Below, piece by piece: positions 1-5,549 of a stretch of DNA of 10,156 nt (the stretch's first letter is position 1; each line of letters starts with the position of its first letter). Below the pieces are notes generated by a model. The model was given only the letters and a program-made list of their open reading frames with translations, ran no database searches and had not been told where the DNA came from. This stretch comes from CAZQKE01 sp964593865 (GTDB lineage Bacteria > Chloroflexota > Anaerolineae > JAAYZQ01): positions 1 through 10,156 of the forward strand of contig CAZQKE010000102.1 of the NCBI GenBank assembly GCA_964593865.1. Direction: 5' to 3'. The translations under genes were made by a program, and so were the position numbers.

Positions 1-171
1 GGGGATGAAATCAATGGGCAGCGAATCGGACAGCAGGGCCAAGTGGTGCTGCGGAGAAGCCGGGCCGAAATGGACAACACAAACCGGCAGGTCCAACCCG
101 GCAACGCCCAAAGCCAGGCGGGTCAGGTCCTGCTTTTTATCTGCGCCGGTGTAAAGATAGATCTGCATCAT
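1..171 (-). CDS. Corrinoid adenosyltransferase-like protein, 3' part cut by window edge
   Basis: Only the first 57 codons are in the window; the gene runs leftward off the edge. Two ATGs in tandem (171 and 168) follow a GGGGG Shine-Dalgarno-like run; the second has the better spacing. The start reads MMQIYLYTGADKKQDL, followed by a helix-like stretch and then VCVVHFGP. This pattern matches the N-terminus of CobA/CobO/BtuR ATP:cob(I)alamin adenosyltransferases (typically V-x-TG-nGKGKTT-helix-VxVVQF), which transfer the adenosyl group from ATP to cobalt. The position directly after cobU supports a role with cobamides. The odd point is that the P-loop (GNGKGKTT in the family) is replaced by GADKKQDL, so ATP binding as in the family cannot be assumed. 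The family assignment rests on a short alignment made from memory and is moderate at best; an unrelated Rossmann-like protein is possible. Confidence 0.5.
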   Translation of the reverse strand, partial: MMQIYLYTGADKKQDLTRLALGVAGLDLPVCVVHFGPASPQHHLALLSDSLPIDFIP

Positions 172-182
172 TCCCCCTATCA

Positions 183-210
183 CTACCACCTACAACCTAC
201 CAACTACAAT
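183..210 (-). repeat. Heptanucleotide tandem array (TAG-containing) between cobU and the next gene
   Basis: Read on the minus strand, four 7-base units follow one another: ATTGTAG, TTGGTAG, GTTGTAG, GTGGTAG, then a degenerate TGATAGG. The cobU stop codon (204-206) is the TAG of the first unit. Because 7 is not a multiple of 3, the TAGs at 204, 197, 190 and 183 fall successively into all three reading frames. The array fills the 32-base spacer up to the next Shine-Dalgarno run. Its function is unknown. Confidence 0.7.
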
Positions 211-770
211 CTCCCCGCTACAACCTCCATAGGTATCCCGGCGATCATCAACACCACCCGGTCGGCGGCGCGGGCCAGGGCCTGATTGGCCCAACCCAGG
301 CAATCGCGGTAGGTGCGCCCCAAAGGGTAGGGCGGCACAAGCCCCATGCCCACCTCGTTGGAGACGATGATGAAATGCCCCGGCAGGCGACGGTGGGCGG
401 CCAGCAACGCCTCAATCTCGGCCTGCACCCAGGGCCAGGCGGTATCGGCGTCCGGTTCCTCCTCCCCGCCGGACAAGATGACGTTGGAGACCAGCAAGGT
501 CAGGCAATCGAGCAGGATGGCGTCGGCATGGGCCGCCGACGGATGGGCGATCAGGGCCGCGCCGACGCCCCGCGCCGCCTCCAACGTCTCCCACTCCGGC
601 GGACGGCGGGCACGGTGGGCGGCGATCCGCGCCTCCATCTCTTCGTCCCCCGCCTCGGCGGTGGCGACATAGAGCACCCGTCTGCCCGCTTGGGCGGCCA
701 GCGCCTCGGCGTAGTGGCTCTTGCCGCTGCGGGCGCCGCCCAGGATCAGGGTCAGTTTACCGTGGGCCAC
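204..770 (-). CDS. cobU: Adenosylcobinamide kinase / adenosylcobinamide-phosphate guanylyltransferase (CobU)
   Basis: The 188-residue product is the usual CobU length. The cytoplasmic bifunctional enzyme phosphorylates adenosylcobinamide and then transfers GMP from GTP to give AdoCbi-GDP, the substrate of CobS. Visible family motifs are the N-terminal P-loop GGARSGKS (residues 11-18), YVATAEA (34-40), the HRARRPPEW block whose His52 corresponds to the GMP-accepting histidine of Salmonella CobU, LLDCLTLLVSN (86-96), and VSNEVGMGLVP (136-146) followed by the NQALA...VVLMIAG C-terminal block. The start is a GTG at 770, chosen because it places the P-loop at the standard distance and is preceded by GAGGTGG. 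It overlaps the end of the upstream CbiR-like gene by 14 bases, so translation is probably coupled. All expected catalytic motifs are intact. Confidence 0.95.
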   Translation of the reverse strand: MAHGKLTLILGGARSGKSHYAEALAAQAGRRVLYVATAEAGDEEMEARIAAHRARRPPEWETLEAARGVGAALIAHPSAAHADAILLDCLTLLVSNVILSGGEEEPDADTAWPWVQAEIEALLAAHRRLPGHFIIVSNEVGMGLVPPYPLGRTYRDCLGWANQALARAADRVVLMIAGIPMEVVAGRL

Positions 771-1536
771 GGACCACCTCGGCCACCAGATCCCGCGAGG
801 AGAAGAAATCCTCGCGGCTGAACACTTCCAACGTCAGCACGCCGCCGTAGCCCCGCGCGGCCAGCAGGTCCAGCAGGGGGGCAACGCGCTCCACCCCCTG
901 ATGGGTCAACGCTTGGTGGTCCCGCCCGCCGACGCCGTGCAGGTGGATGACGCGGGTGCGATCCAGGTGGGCCTCCAGGAAGGGGACCGGGTCGCGCCCG
1001 GTGAGCCATAGGTGGCCCACATCCACGCACAAACCTACCGGCAAGTCGTCCAGCAGGGGCAAAAAGGCTTCGGGCGCATAGTTTTCCAGGTTTTCAACGC
1101 ACAGCCGCCCGGCATCACCCACCATCCCCGCCACCGCTTCCAGGGCGCGGCGGGCGTCGTCGCGCCAGCGGGTCAGCGTCACAGCATCGGGCCGGCCCTC
1201 CACCACCCGGCCATCCAGGTGGAGGATGTAAGCCCAGGGGGCCAGGTCGCGGGTGGCGGTGATGACCTTTTCCGCCTTGACCAGCGACGGCGGGTGGGCC
1301 GGCGTCAGGTCCAGAGGCAGGTGGACGGTGTAGGTCAGGTCGTGGACCTGGGCCAGTTCGTTCAGGGCGGCGAGGGTCGGGCCATCGGGCAGGTTGGAAG
1401 CGTCCTCAACCTCAAAGAGGACCAGCTCCACATCATCCACCCACGGCCCCAGGTTCCGCACGTTGGGCAAGATGTCGGCAGGCCAGACGTAGGAGGTGGA
1501 ACCCAGGCGATACGGAGTGTTCAAAACGGTCATCAT
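757..1536 (-). CDS. cbiR: Xylose-isomerase-like TIM-barrel metal hydrolase, probable cobamide-remodelling enzyme CbiR
   Basis: The 259-residue protein belongs to the AP endonuclease 2 / sugar phosphate isomerase superfamily. An almost complete endonuclease IV-like set of metal ligands can be read on successive barrel strands: His72 (VHLPLD), His106 (ILHLDG), Glu148 (CVENLENY), Asp172 and His175 (CVDVGH), His198/His200 (VIHLHG), Asp206/His207 (GRDHQ) and Glu237 (LTLEVF). By sequence alone this would be called only a sugar phosphate isomerase/epimerase. Its place between cobS and cobU, overlapping cobU by 14 bases, points to CbiR. That enzyme was described in Akkermansia muciniphila as a member of this superfamily that cleaves the nucleotide loop of cobamides so the lower ligand can be replaced. 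There is no signal peptide. Start: tandem ATGs at 1536 and 1533 with only a weak GTGAG-type ribosome site. The fold is secure; the CbiR identity is inferred from context. Confidence 0.7.
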   Translation of the reverse strand: MMTVLNTPYRLGSTSYVWPADILPNVRNLGPWVDDVELVLFEVEDASNLPDGPTLAALNELAQVHDLTYTVHLPLDLTPAHPPSLVKAEKVITATRDLAPWAYILHLDGRVVEGRPDAVTLTRWRDDARRALEAVAGMVGDAGRLCVENLENYAPEAFLPLLDDLPVGLCVDVGHLWLTGRDPVPFLEAHLDRTRVIHLHGVGGRDHQALTHQGVERVAPLLDLLAARGYGGVLTLEVFSREDFFSSRDLVAEVVRGPR

Positions 1537-1553
1537 CTCACGCTACTCAGCCA

Positions 1554-1650
1554 ACCCTCCCGCAGGCTGGCAAACCGATTGAAATCGCTTGCCTTGTCCG
1601 GCAGTGCAACCGATTTCAACCTGAAACCGCTTCCAAGCCTGCGGGAGGGT
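1554..1650. repeat. 97-base palindromic element with 15-base terminal inverted repeats and two internal hairpins
   Basis: Perfect terminal inverted repeats ACCCTCCCGCAGGCT (1554-1568) and AGCCTGCGGGAGGGT (1636-1650) enclose two further stems. One is 1569-1593 (GGCAA...TTGCC outside, CGAT/ATCG inside, TGAA loop). The other is 1611-1629 (CGATTTCA, 3-base loop, TGAAACCG; 7 of 8 pairs). The whole could fold as a cloverleaf-like structure in RNA or as a cruciform. It fills nearly the whole spacer between the cobS stop and the cbiR-like start and has no coding potential. The terminal sequence recurs in the hairpin at 5478-5525. It may be a MITE- or REP-like element; a role in transcript stability or attenuation is possible but unproven. 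There is no U-tract, so it is not a canonical terminator. Confidence 0.75.
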
Positions 1651-1656
1651 GAGCAG

Positions 1657-2403
1657 TTACCTCACGCTCAGGGCCAACAGGATCGCCGCCTCTACCAACT
1701 CGCACAGCGCGCCGTAGGTATCGCCCGTCAGCCCGCCGAGCCTGGCCTGCATCCAGCGGGCGGTCGGCCAGGCAACGGCGATGGTTACGACCGGCGGGAT
1801 CAAGGCGGTCCGGCCCAGGCCCAACGCGGCGGCCAGGGCGGTGACCGACAAGGCGGTTCCGGTGGCGATGATCGGCTGCCCCTTCCCCACACCGGTCCTG
1901 GCCTTTTGTCCCAACCCCCCTTCCTTCCGGGCGTAGGGGTAGCGCAGCAGGGCGGCGGTCATGGTCCAGCGGCCCAGGGTCGGGGCCAGGAGCAAGGCGG
2001 GCAGCCGAAAGCCGCCGGGCAGGGCGGTCAGGGCGGCGTACTTGGTCAGCAGCAGGAGCACCCCGCCGACCAGGCCAAAGGCGCCGACGTGGAGATCGCG
2101 CAGGATGGCCAGGCGGCGTTGGCGGTCCACGGGCGCAAACAAGGCGTCGCAGCAATCCACAAAGCCGTCCAGGTGCAAGGCCCCGCTGAGGGCAACCCAG
2201 GCGGCCAGCAGCAACGCCGCCGCCACGCCGTCGGGCCACAGGCGGCGCAGCAGCCAGTCCAGCCCGGCCAGGATGGCGCCCAGGGCCAGCCCGACCAGGG
2301 GATACCAAGCCGTGGCCCGGCCCCAATCCTCATCACGGAGGCGGTGGCCGCCGGGCAGCGGTAATGTAGTCAAAAAATGAAAGGCGGCCAGAACGGCACG
2401 CAT
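1657..2403 (-). CDS. cobS: Adenosylcobinamide-GDP ribazoletransferase (cobalamin synthase, CobS)
   Basis: The 248-residue, strongly hydrophobic integral membrane protein joins AdoCbi-GDP to alpha-ribazole (or its phosphate) at the last step of the nucleotide loop pathway. Family motifs are the N-terminal FHFLTTLPLP (8-17), RATAWYPLVGLALG (29-42), the signature LHLDGFVDCCDAL (76-88; usually LHLDGLADTADGL, thought to include the metal-binding acidic residues), ILRDLHVGAFG (100-110) and several Leu/Ala-rich membrane segments. An in-frame extension upstream to 2601 exists but covers the promoter and spacer and has no family match. ATG 2403 starts exactly at the conserved N-terminus and has GAGG about 12 bases upstream. 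It is the first gene of the minus-strand operon. The substitution of CC for the usual TA in the signature leaves the aspartates intact. Confidence 0.95.
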   Translation of the reverse strand: MRAVLAAFHFLTTLPLPGGHRLRDEDWGRATAWYPLVGLALGAILAGLDWLLRRLWPDGVAAALLLAAWVALSGALHLDGFVDCCDALFAPVDRQRRLAILRDLHVGAFGLVGGVLLLLTKYAALTALPGGFRLPALLLAPTLGRWTMTAALLRYPYARKEGGLGQKARTGVGKGQPIIATGTALSVTALAAALGLGRTALIPPVVTIAVAWPTARWMQARLGGLTGDTYGALCELVEAAILLALSVR

Positions 2404-2469
2404 CGGTGAAAACAACCTCAGACAGGAATAGAGCTCCCCAAAAGCACAATGCACCCCACACCCAGGGCC

Positions 2470-2498
2470 ATTATCGCACAAGAAAGCACAAGGGTCAA
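2470..2498 (-). promoter_or_regulatory. Sigma70-type promoter of the cob operon
   Basis: On the minus strand TTGACC (2498-2493) and GATAAT (2475-2470) are separated by exactly 17 bases; each differs from consensus by one base. Transcription would start near 2463, leaving a leader of about 60 bases before the cobS ATG. That is too short for a cobalamin riboswitch of normal size, and no B12-box-like sequence is visible. Confidence 0.7.
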
Positions 2499-2594
2499 AT
2501 CCCAAAAGGCCCCAATTGTAGAGCAAGCACACCTGCAGATCTCGTACTGCACGCGCCCCGGCCCCGGTCCCGGTTTTCGGCTGCGCTCCTCTTT

Positions 2595-2623
2595 TTGACA
2601 AAGCACGCCACTTCTGTTATAAT
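2595..2623 (+). promoter_or_regulatory. Perfect-consensus sigma70 promoter of the lacI-type gene
   Basis: TTGACA (2595-2600) and TATAAT (2618-2623) are separated by the optimal 17 bases. It lies 55 bases upstream of the regulator start codon and faces away from the cob promoter. The perfect match implies a strong promoter that would need repression, which fits the operator immediately downstream. Confidence 0.85.
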
Positions 2624-2641
2624 TGCGCAACCGTTTGCACA
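2624..2641 (+). promoter_or_regulatory. LacI-family operator overlapping the transcription start
   Basis: TGCGCAACCGTTTGCACA is an 18-base imperfect palindrome with 7 of 9 base pairs symmetric and a central CG. It contains the GCAA-n-CG-n-TTGC core seen for many LacI/GalR-family regulators. It abuts the -10 box and covers the expected transcription start, so binding would block initiation. The neighbouring regulator has the hinge-helix leucine that inserts at such a central CpG. Confidence 0.75.
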
Positions 2642-2677
2642 TCGGGATCGGCGATCTAGGTAGCGCGGAGCGGCGTG

Positions 2678-3694
2678 ATGGCCCAACGTTCGGTTTCCAT
2701 CAAAGACATCGCCAGGGCGGCGGGGGTCTCCCCCTCGACCGTCTCCCGTGCCCTCCACGGCCACCCGCGCATCAGCCAAGCGACCGCCGACCGCATCCGC
2801 CACCTGGCCCAGGAGATGGGCTATACCCCCAGCCTACCGGCCCGCAGCCTCGTCACCAAAGACACGGCCACAATCGGCATGATCATCACCCACGCCGCCG
2901 ATCCCTTCCTGGCCCGCCTGGTACTGGGCGTGGAGGATGCTGCCCGAAGCCACGGCTACTCGGTGTTCCTCAGCAGCTCCTACCGGGACCCTCGGCGGGA
3001 GGAAGCGGTCCTCCGCTCTTTTTACGAACGGCGCGTCAGCGGCGTCGTCGTCACCGGCTCCCAGATCGACGACGGCTACTTGGAACTATGCCGACGTTAC
3101 CCCTTACCCGTCGTCCTGACCAATTGCCGCACCTATCCATACTCCGTCCTCACCGACAACCGCTCCGGCGCAGAGCAAGCCGTTGAGCACCTGGTCCAAC
3201 TGGGCCATCGGCGGATCGCGTATGCGGCCAGCAAATTGGCCTCCCGCGCCAACCGAGACCGTATGGCGGGCTACCAGGCCGTGCTGGAGCGGCACGGCAT
3301 CCCTTTCGAGCGGGATCTGATCCTGGACGGAGACGGAACACTGGCCGGGGGAGCACGGGTCGGGCGGCGATTCCTCGCCCTGCACCCCCGTCCGACGGCG
3401 ATCTTTTGCTTCAACGATGTGATGGCAATGGGGGTGCTGCACACCCTGATCGAAGCGGGCTTGCGCATCCCGCAGGATTGCTCCGTTGTGGGGTTTGACG
3501 ATCTGGAATGGGCGGCTTACTACTGCCCACCGCTGACGACGGTTCACCAGCCCGGCTACCGCCTGGGCCACCAGGCAATGCAAATGCTCTTCCGCCTGAT
3601 CGAAGGCCAAGAAGATGTCCGGGCTGAAATTCTACCCGCCCGCCTGGTCGTCCGCCGGACGACCGGGCCGGTCGGCACACCAACGCAGACCTGA
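2678..3694 (+). CDS. LacI/GalR-family transcriptional regulator
   Basis: The 338-residue product has the standard two-part layout. The N-terminal helix-turn-helix is about residues 6-27 (VSIKDIARAAGVSPSTVSRAL), followed by the hinge GYTPSLPARSL with Leu58 at the position that intercalates into the operator CpG. A periplasmic-binding-protein-like ligand domain begins at TIGMIITHAADPF and includes FCFNDVMAMG, VVGFDDLEWAAYY and PPLTTVHQP, all typical family blocks. The effector cannot be read from the sequence; the downstream operon suggests a sugar, polyol or phosphodiester-derived ligand. GTG at 2675 and ATG at 2678 are both possible; ATG is preferred because GGAG (2667-2670) is then 7 bases upstream. 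It is probably autoregulated through the palindrome at 2624-2641 and, absent another promoter, would co-regulate the transporter genes by read-through. Confidence 0.93.
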   Translation: MAQRSVSIKDIARAAGVSPSTVSRALHGHPRISQATADRIRHLAQEMGYTPSLPARSLVTKDTATIGMIITHAADPFLARLVLGVEDAARSHGYSVFLSSSYRDPRREEAVLRSFYERRVSGVVVTGSQIDDGYLELCRRYPLPVVLTNCRTYPYSVLTDNRSGAEQAVEHLVQLGHRRIAYAASKLASRANRDRMAGYQAVLERHGIPFERDLILDGDGTLAGGARVGRRFLALHPRPTAIFCFNDVMAMGVLHTLIEAGLRIPQDCSVVGFDDLEWAAYYCPPLTTVHQPGYRLGHQAMQMLFRLIEGQEDVRAEILPARLVVRRTTGPVGTPTQT

Positions 3695-3712
3695 CGGAGG
3701 ATCTATCAGGTC
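3688..3712 (+). other. Small hairpin overlapping the lacI-type stop codon
   Basis: GACCTGA (3688-3694) and TCAGGTC (3706-3712) form a perfect 7-base stem with an 11-base loop; the TGA stop is in the left arm. No T-run follows, so it is not an intrinsic terminator. The rest of the 128-base spacer to the binding-protein gene shows no convincing -35/-10 pair and no second LacI-type operator, so read-through from the regulator promoter is the simplest model. Confidence 0.45.
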
Positions 3713-3810
3713 GGCGCAAGAAAGGGGGTGATCGGGCCACAGGAACGCAACGGGATTGGGCATTCCGCCGCAAGAGTGCGTCCCTGCGCTCTCAGTCCGC
3801 AATCACAAAA

Positions 3811-3816
3811 AGGAGG
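3811..3816 (+). promoter_or_regulatory. Strong ribosome binding site of the substrate-binding protein gene
   Basis: A full AGGAGG lies 6 bases before ATG 3823 in an A-rich context. It is the strongest Shine-Dalgarno in the window, as expected for a binding protein needed in excess over the permease complex. Confidence 0.85.
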
Positions 3817-3822
3817 AAGAAA

Positions 3823-5271
3823 ATGAAAAAAGCATTGAGCCTTGTCAGCCTGCTGGTGATCTTTTCAATGGTGTTGGCCGCTTGCGGCGCAACGGAGCCG
3901 GAAACAATCATCCAAACGGTTGAAGTGGAAAAGACCGTCGTCCAAACCGTAGAGGTGGAAGCACCCAGCGGCGGCGAGATCGTCCACCTGGTCGCCCGCT
4001 GCAAGGCCAGCCCGCCCTATGAGAACGGTCGCTGCGACAACCTGGTCAAGGCGGTCGGCGCGGCCAACGCGGTCCTGGCCGAAAAAGGCGATCCCCGCCG
4101 CATTGAGTTGGAAGCCATCCAAGATGACGCCGACTGGGGTGACTACAAGACCGAGTTTGAGCTGGCCTCCCAGGCGGGTGAAGCACCGGACATCATCTGC
4201 TCCGGCCACGAGCATATCGGCGACTGGGCCACCGCCGGCTACCTGGTGGACATTACCGACATGATCGGCGACTATCCAGAATTCAGCGACGTGATCGACA
4301 GCCTGTGGGAATCCACCAAACTGAACGGTCGCATCTGGGGCGTGCCCCAGGACGCCGAGGCCCGGCCCATGTACTACAGCAAGATCCTGCTCAAGAAACT
4401 GGGCTGGAGCGACGACGAAATCGAAAATCTGGATGACCGGGTATACGCCGCCGAGTTTACCTGGCAGGATATGTTTGATGTCGCCCAGGAAGCGGTGGAA
4501 AAGGGCGTCGTCCAGGAAGGCGACGGCTGGTGGCACCGGCCCTCCAACGGCCCCGACTTTTTGTACTACTACTACGCCGCCGGAGGCCAGGTCCAGGAAG
4601 ACGGCTTTGACGGCCTGGTATTTGACACCGAAGCCTGGCGCAAGGTCTATGACCTGCTCTACGACGCCGCCCAGGTGCGCAAGATCATCCGCCCCAACAA
4701 GTTGGACGGGGACTGGGACTTTCACAAAGAGTACACCGCCAAATTTGACAAGGTGCTCTTTGTCTTTGAGGGGACCTGGCGCTGGGCCAGCTGGCACACC
4801 AACTACCTCCAGGATGTAGGCGGCGAGGAGTACCTGTGGAAAAACGTCGGCTTTGCGCCCATCCCGGCCAACAAAGAAGGAACCGGCAAGCCGATCACCC
4901 TGACTCACCCCCTCCTGTACATGATCAGCTCCCAATCCAAGTATCCCGACCTGGCCCTCCTCTTGATCTCCAAAGCAACCGTCAAAGAGTTGAACACCGA
5001 CTATGCCGTGGCCAGCGGTCACCTGGGCATCCTCAAATCCCAGGCCGACTACCCGCCCTACAAGAATGCCAAATTCCTGAGCGCGACCCTGCCCCTGTTG
5101 GAATACACCACCTTCCTGCCCAACAGCCCCTACTGGAGCGCGTATTCGGAAGCCTACTACCAGGGCATCCAGGCGGTGGAATCGGGCGACCTGATGCCGG
5201 ATGAGGCCGTCGAGTTCGTCAAGGAGCGGTTGCAGAACGAATTGGGCGACAACGTCAAGTTCGTACCCTAA
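3823..5271 (+). CDS. ABC transporter substrate-binding lipoprotein (family 1, carbohydrate/polyol type)
   Basis: The 482-residue product starts with a lipoprotein signal peptide: KK, a hydrophobic core, and lipobox LAAC with the acylated Cys at residue 21. A linker of two near-identical units, TIIQTVEVEK and TVVQTVEVEA (28-47), follows, a tether style common in Chloroflexota lipoproteins. The mature domain has the family 1 extracellular solute-binding pattern: ELASQAGEAPDIICSG, LNGRIWGVPQDAEARPMYYSK, FTWQDMFDVAQEA, a Tyr/Trp-rich stretch near WWHRPSNGPDFLYYYYAAGG, and a C-terminal helical part. Cys60 and Cys71 could form a disulfide. It delivers ligand to the two permeases encoded downstream. 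The ligand is unknown; from the neighbours, inositol phosphate, glycerol-3-phosphate or a glycerophosphodiester is more likely than a simple maltose-type sugar. Ligand identity is inference; the transporter role is secure. Confidence 0.93.
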   Translation: MKKALSLVSLLVIFSMVLAACGATEPETIIQTVEVEKTVVQTVEVEAPSGGEIVHLVARCKASPPYENGRCDNLVKAVGAANAVLAEKGDPRRIELEAIQDDADWGDYKTEFELASQAGEAPDIICSGHEHIGDWATAGYLVDITDMIGDYPEFSDVIDSLWESTKLNGRIWGVPQDAEARPMYYSKILLKKLGWSDDEIENLDDRVYAAEFTWQDMFDVAQEAVEKGVVQEGDGWWHRPSNGPDFLYYYYAAGGQVQEDGFDGLVFDTEAWRKVYDLLYDAAQVRKIIRPNKLDGDWDFHKEYTAKFDKVLFVFEGTWRWASWHTNYLQDVGGEEYLWKNVGFAPIPANKEGTGKPITLTHPLLYMISSQSKYPDLALLLISKATVKELNTDYAVASGHLGILKSQADYPPYKNAKFLSATLPLLEYTTFLPNSPYWSAYSEAYYQGIQAVESGDLMPDEAVEFVKERLQNELGDNVKFVP

Positions 5272-5304
5272 AGATCCAGGGCAAGCGCATTTACGAGATT
5301 TCGC

Positions 5305-5381
5305 ACCGCAGAGGCGCAGAGTTCGCCGAGGAACAGTTGATTATGCACGGTTTCTCTCCGCGCCCTCGGCGCCTCTGCGGT
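5305..5381. repeat. Long imperfect inverted repeat (ACCGCAGAGGCG type)
   Basis: ACCGCAGAGGCG (5305-5316) and CGCCTCTGCGGT (5370-5381) are perfect 12-base arms. Pairing continues imperfectly inward for about 10 more bases, giving stems of roughly 23-25 bases with a loop of about 27. The ACCGCAGAGGCGCAGAG motif resembles a dispersed repeat I have seen in many unrelated bacterial genomes, but this is recollection only. It is non-coding and is the first of three hairpins in this spacer. Confidence 0.75.
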
Positions 5382-5434
5382 AAAGCCAAGGCCGGGAACG
5401 ATAAATGCGTTTGCCCTACTAAAGATCGGCCTTT

Positions 5435-5467
5435 CCTCCCCCCGCGTCGGTGAGACAAGGGGGGAGG
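5435..5467. repeat. C/G-run hairpin in the binding protein-permease spacer
   Basis: CCTCCCCCC (5435-5443) pairs perfectly with GGGGGGAGG (5459-5467) across a 15-base loop. It is the second of three consecutive hairpins. It is very stable in RNA but has no U-tract after it, so it more likely acts as an mRNA 3'-end stabiliser or partial terminator than as a full terminator. Confidence 0.65.
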
Positions 5468-5477
5468 GACCAAAGAA

Positions 5478-5525
5478 CCCTCCCGCAGGTGCGGGGGCCT
5501 GTGGCCCATCCCACCTGCGGGAGGG
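5478..5525. repeat. 48-base palindromic element sharing ends with the 1554-1650 element
   Basis: CCCTCCCGCAGGTG (5478-5491) and CACCTGCGGGAGGG (5512-5525) are a perfect 14-base inverted repeat around a 20-base GC-rich centre. The outer 12 bases CCCTCCCGCAGG are identical to the terminal repeat of the element in the cob operon. It lies 24 bases before the first permease ATG, just upstream of that gene's Shine-Dalgarno sequence. The remaining spacer sequence (5272-5549) shows no promoter that I can support. Confidence 0.75.
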
Positions 5526-5549
5526 CATAGCGGAAAGGAGTGCTTCCTC

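Noticed and set aside
1012..2364. 450-codon open frame on the plus strand opposite cobS and the cbiR-like gene
   Set aside because: It is antisense to two genes with clear family motifs, is dominated by Gln/Gly/Arg low-complexity residues typical of GC-rich shadow frames, and has no recognisable domain.
2529..2580. CTGCAG-flanked and CCCCGG-rich stretch in the divergent region as a structured RNA or second operator
   Set aside because: Only 5-base arms or simple GC-rich repetition; upstream of both predicted transcripts and not supported as a site.
2404..2601. 66-residue N-terminal extension of CobS from an upstream ATG
   Set aside because: It would include the cob promoter and spacer, has no CobS similarity, and ATG 2403 begins exactly at the conserved N-terminus.
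3774..3793. GAGTGCG / CGCTCTC stem before the binding-protein gene as a terminator or riboswitch
   Set aside because: Short stem with an internal T-T mismatch, no T-run, and no riboswitch motif recognised in the spacer.
3865..5022. 385-codon open frame antisense to the substrate-binding protein gene
   Set aside because: Shadow frame created by the codon bias of the real gene; no ribosome site and no family motif.
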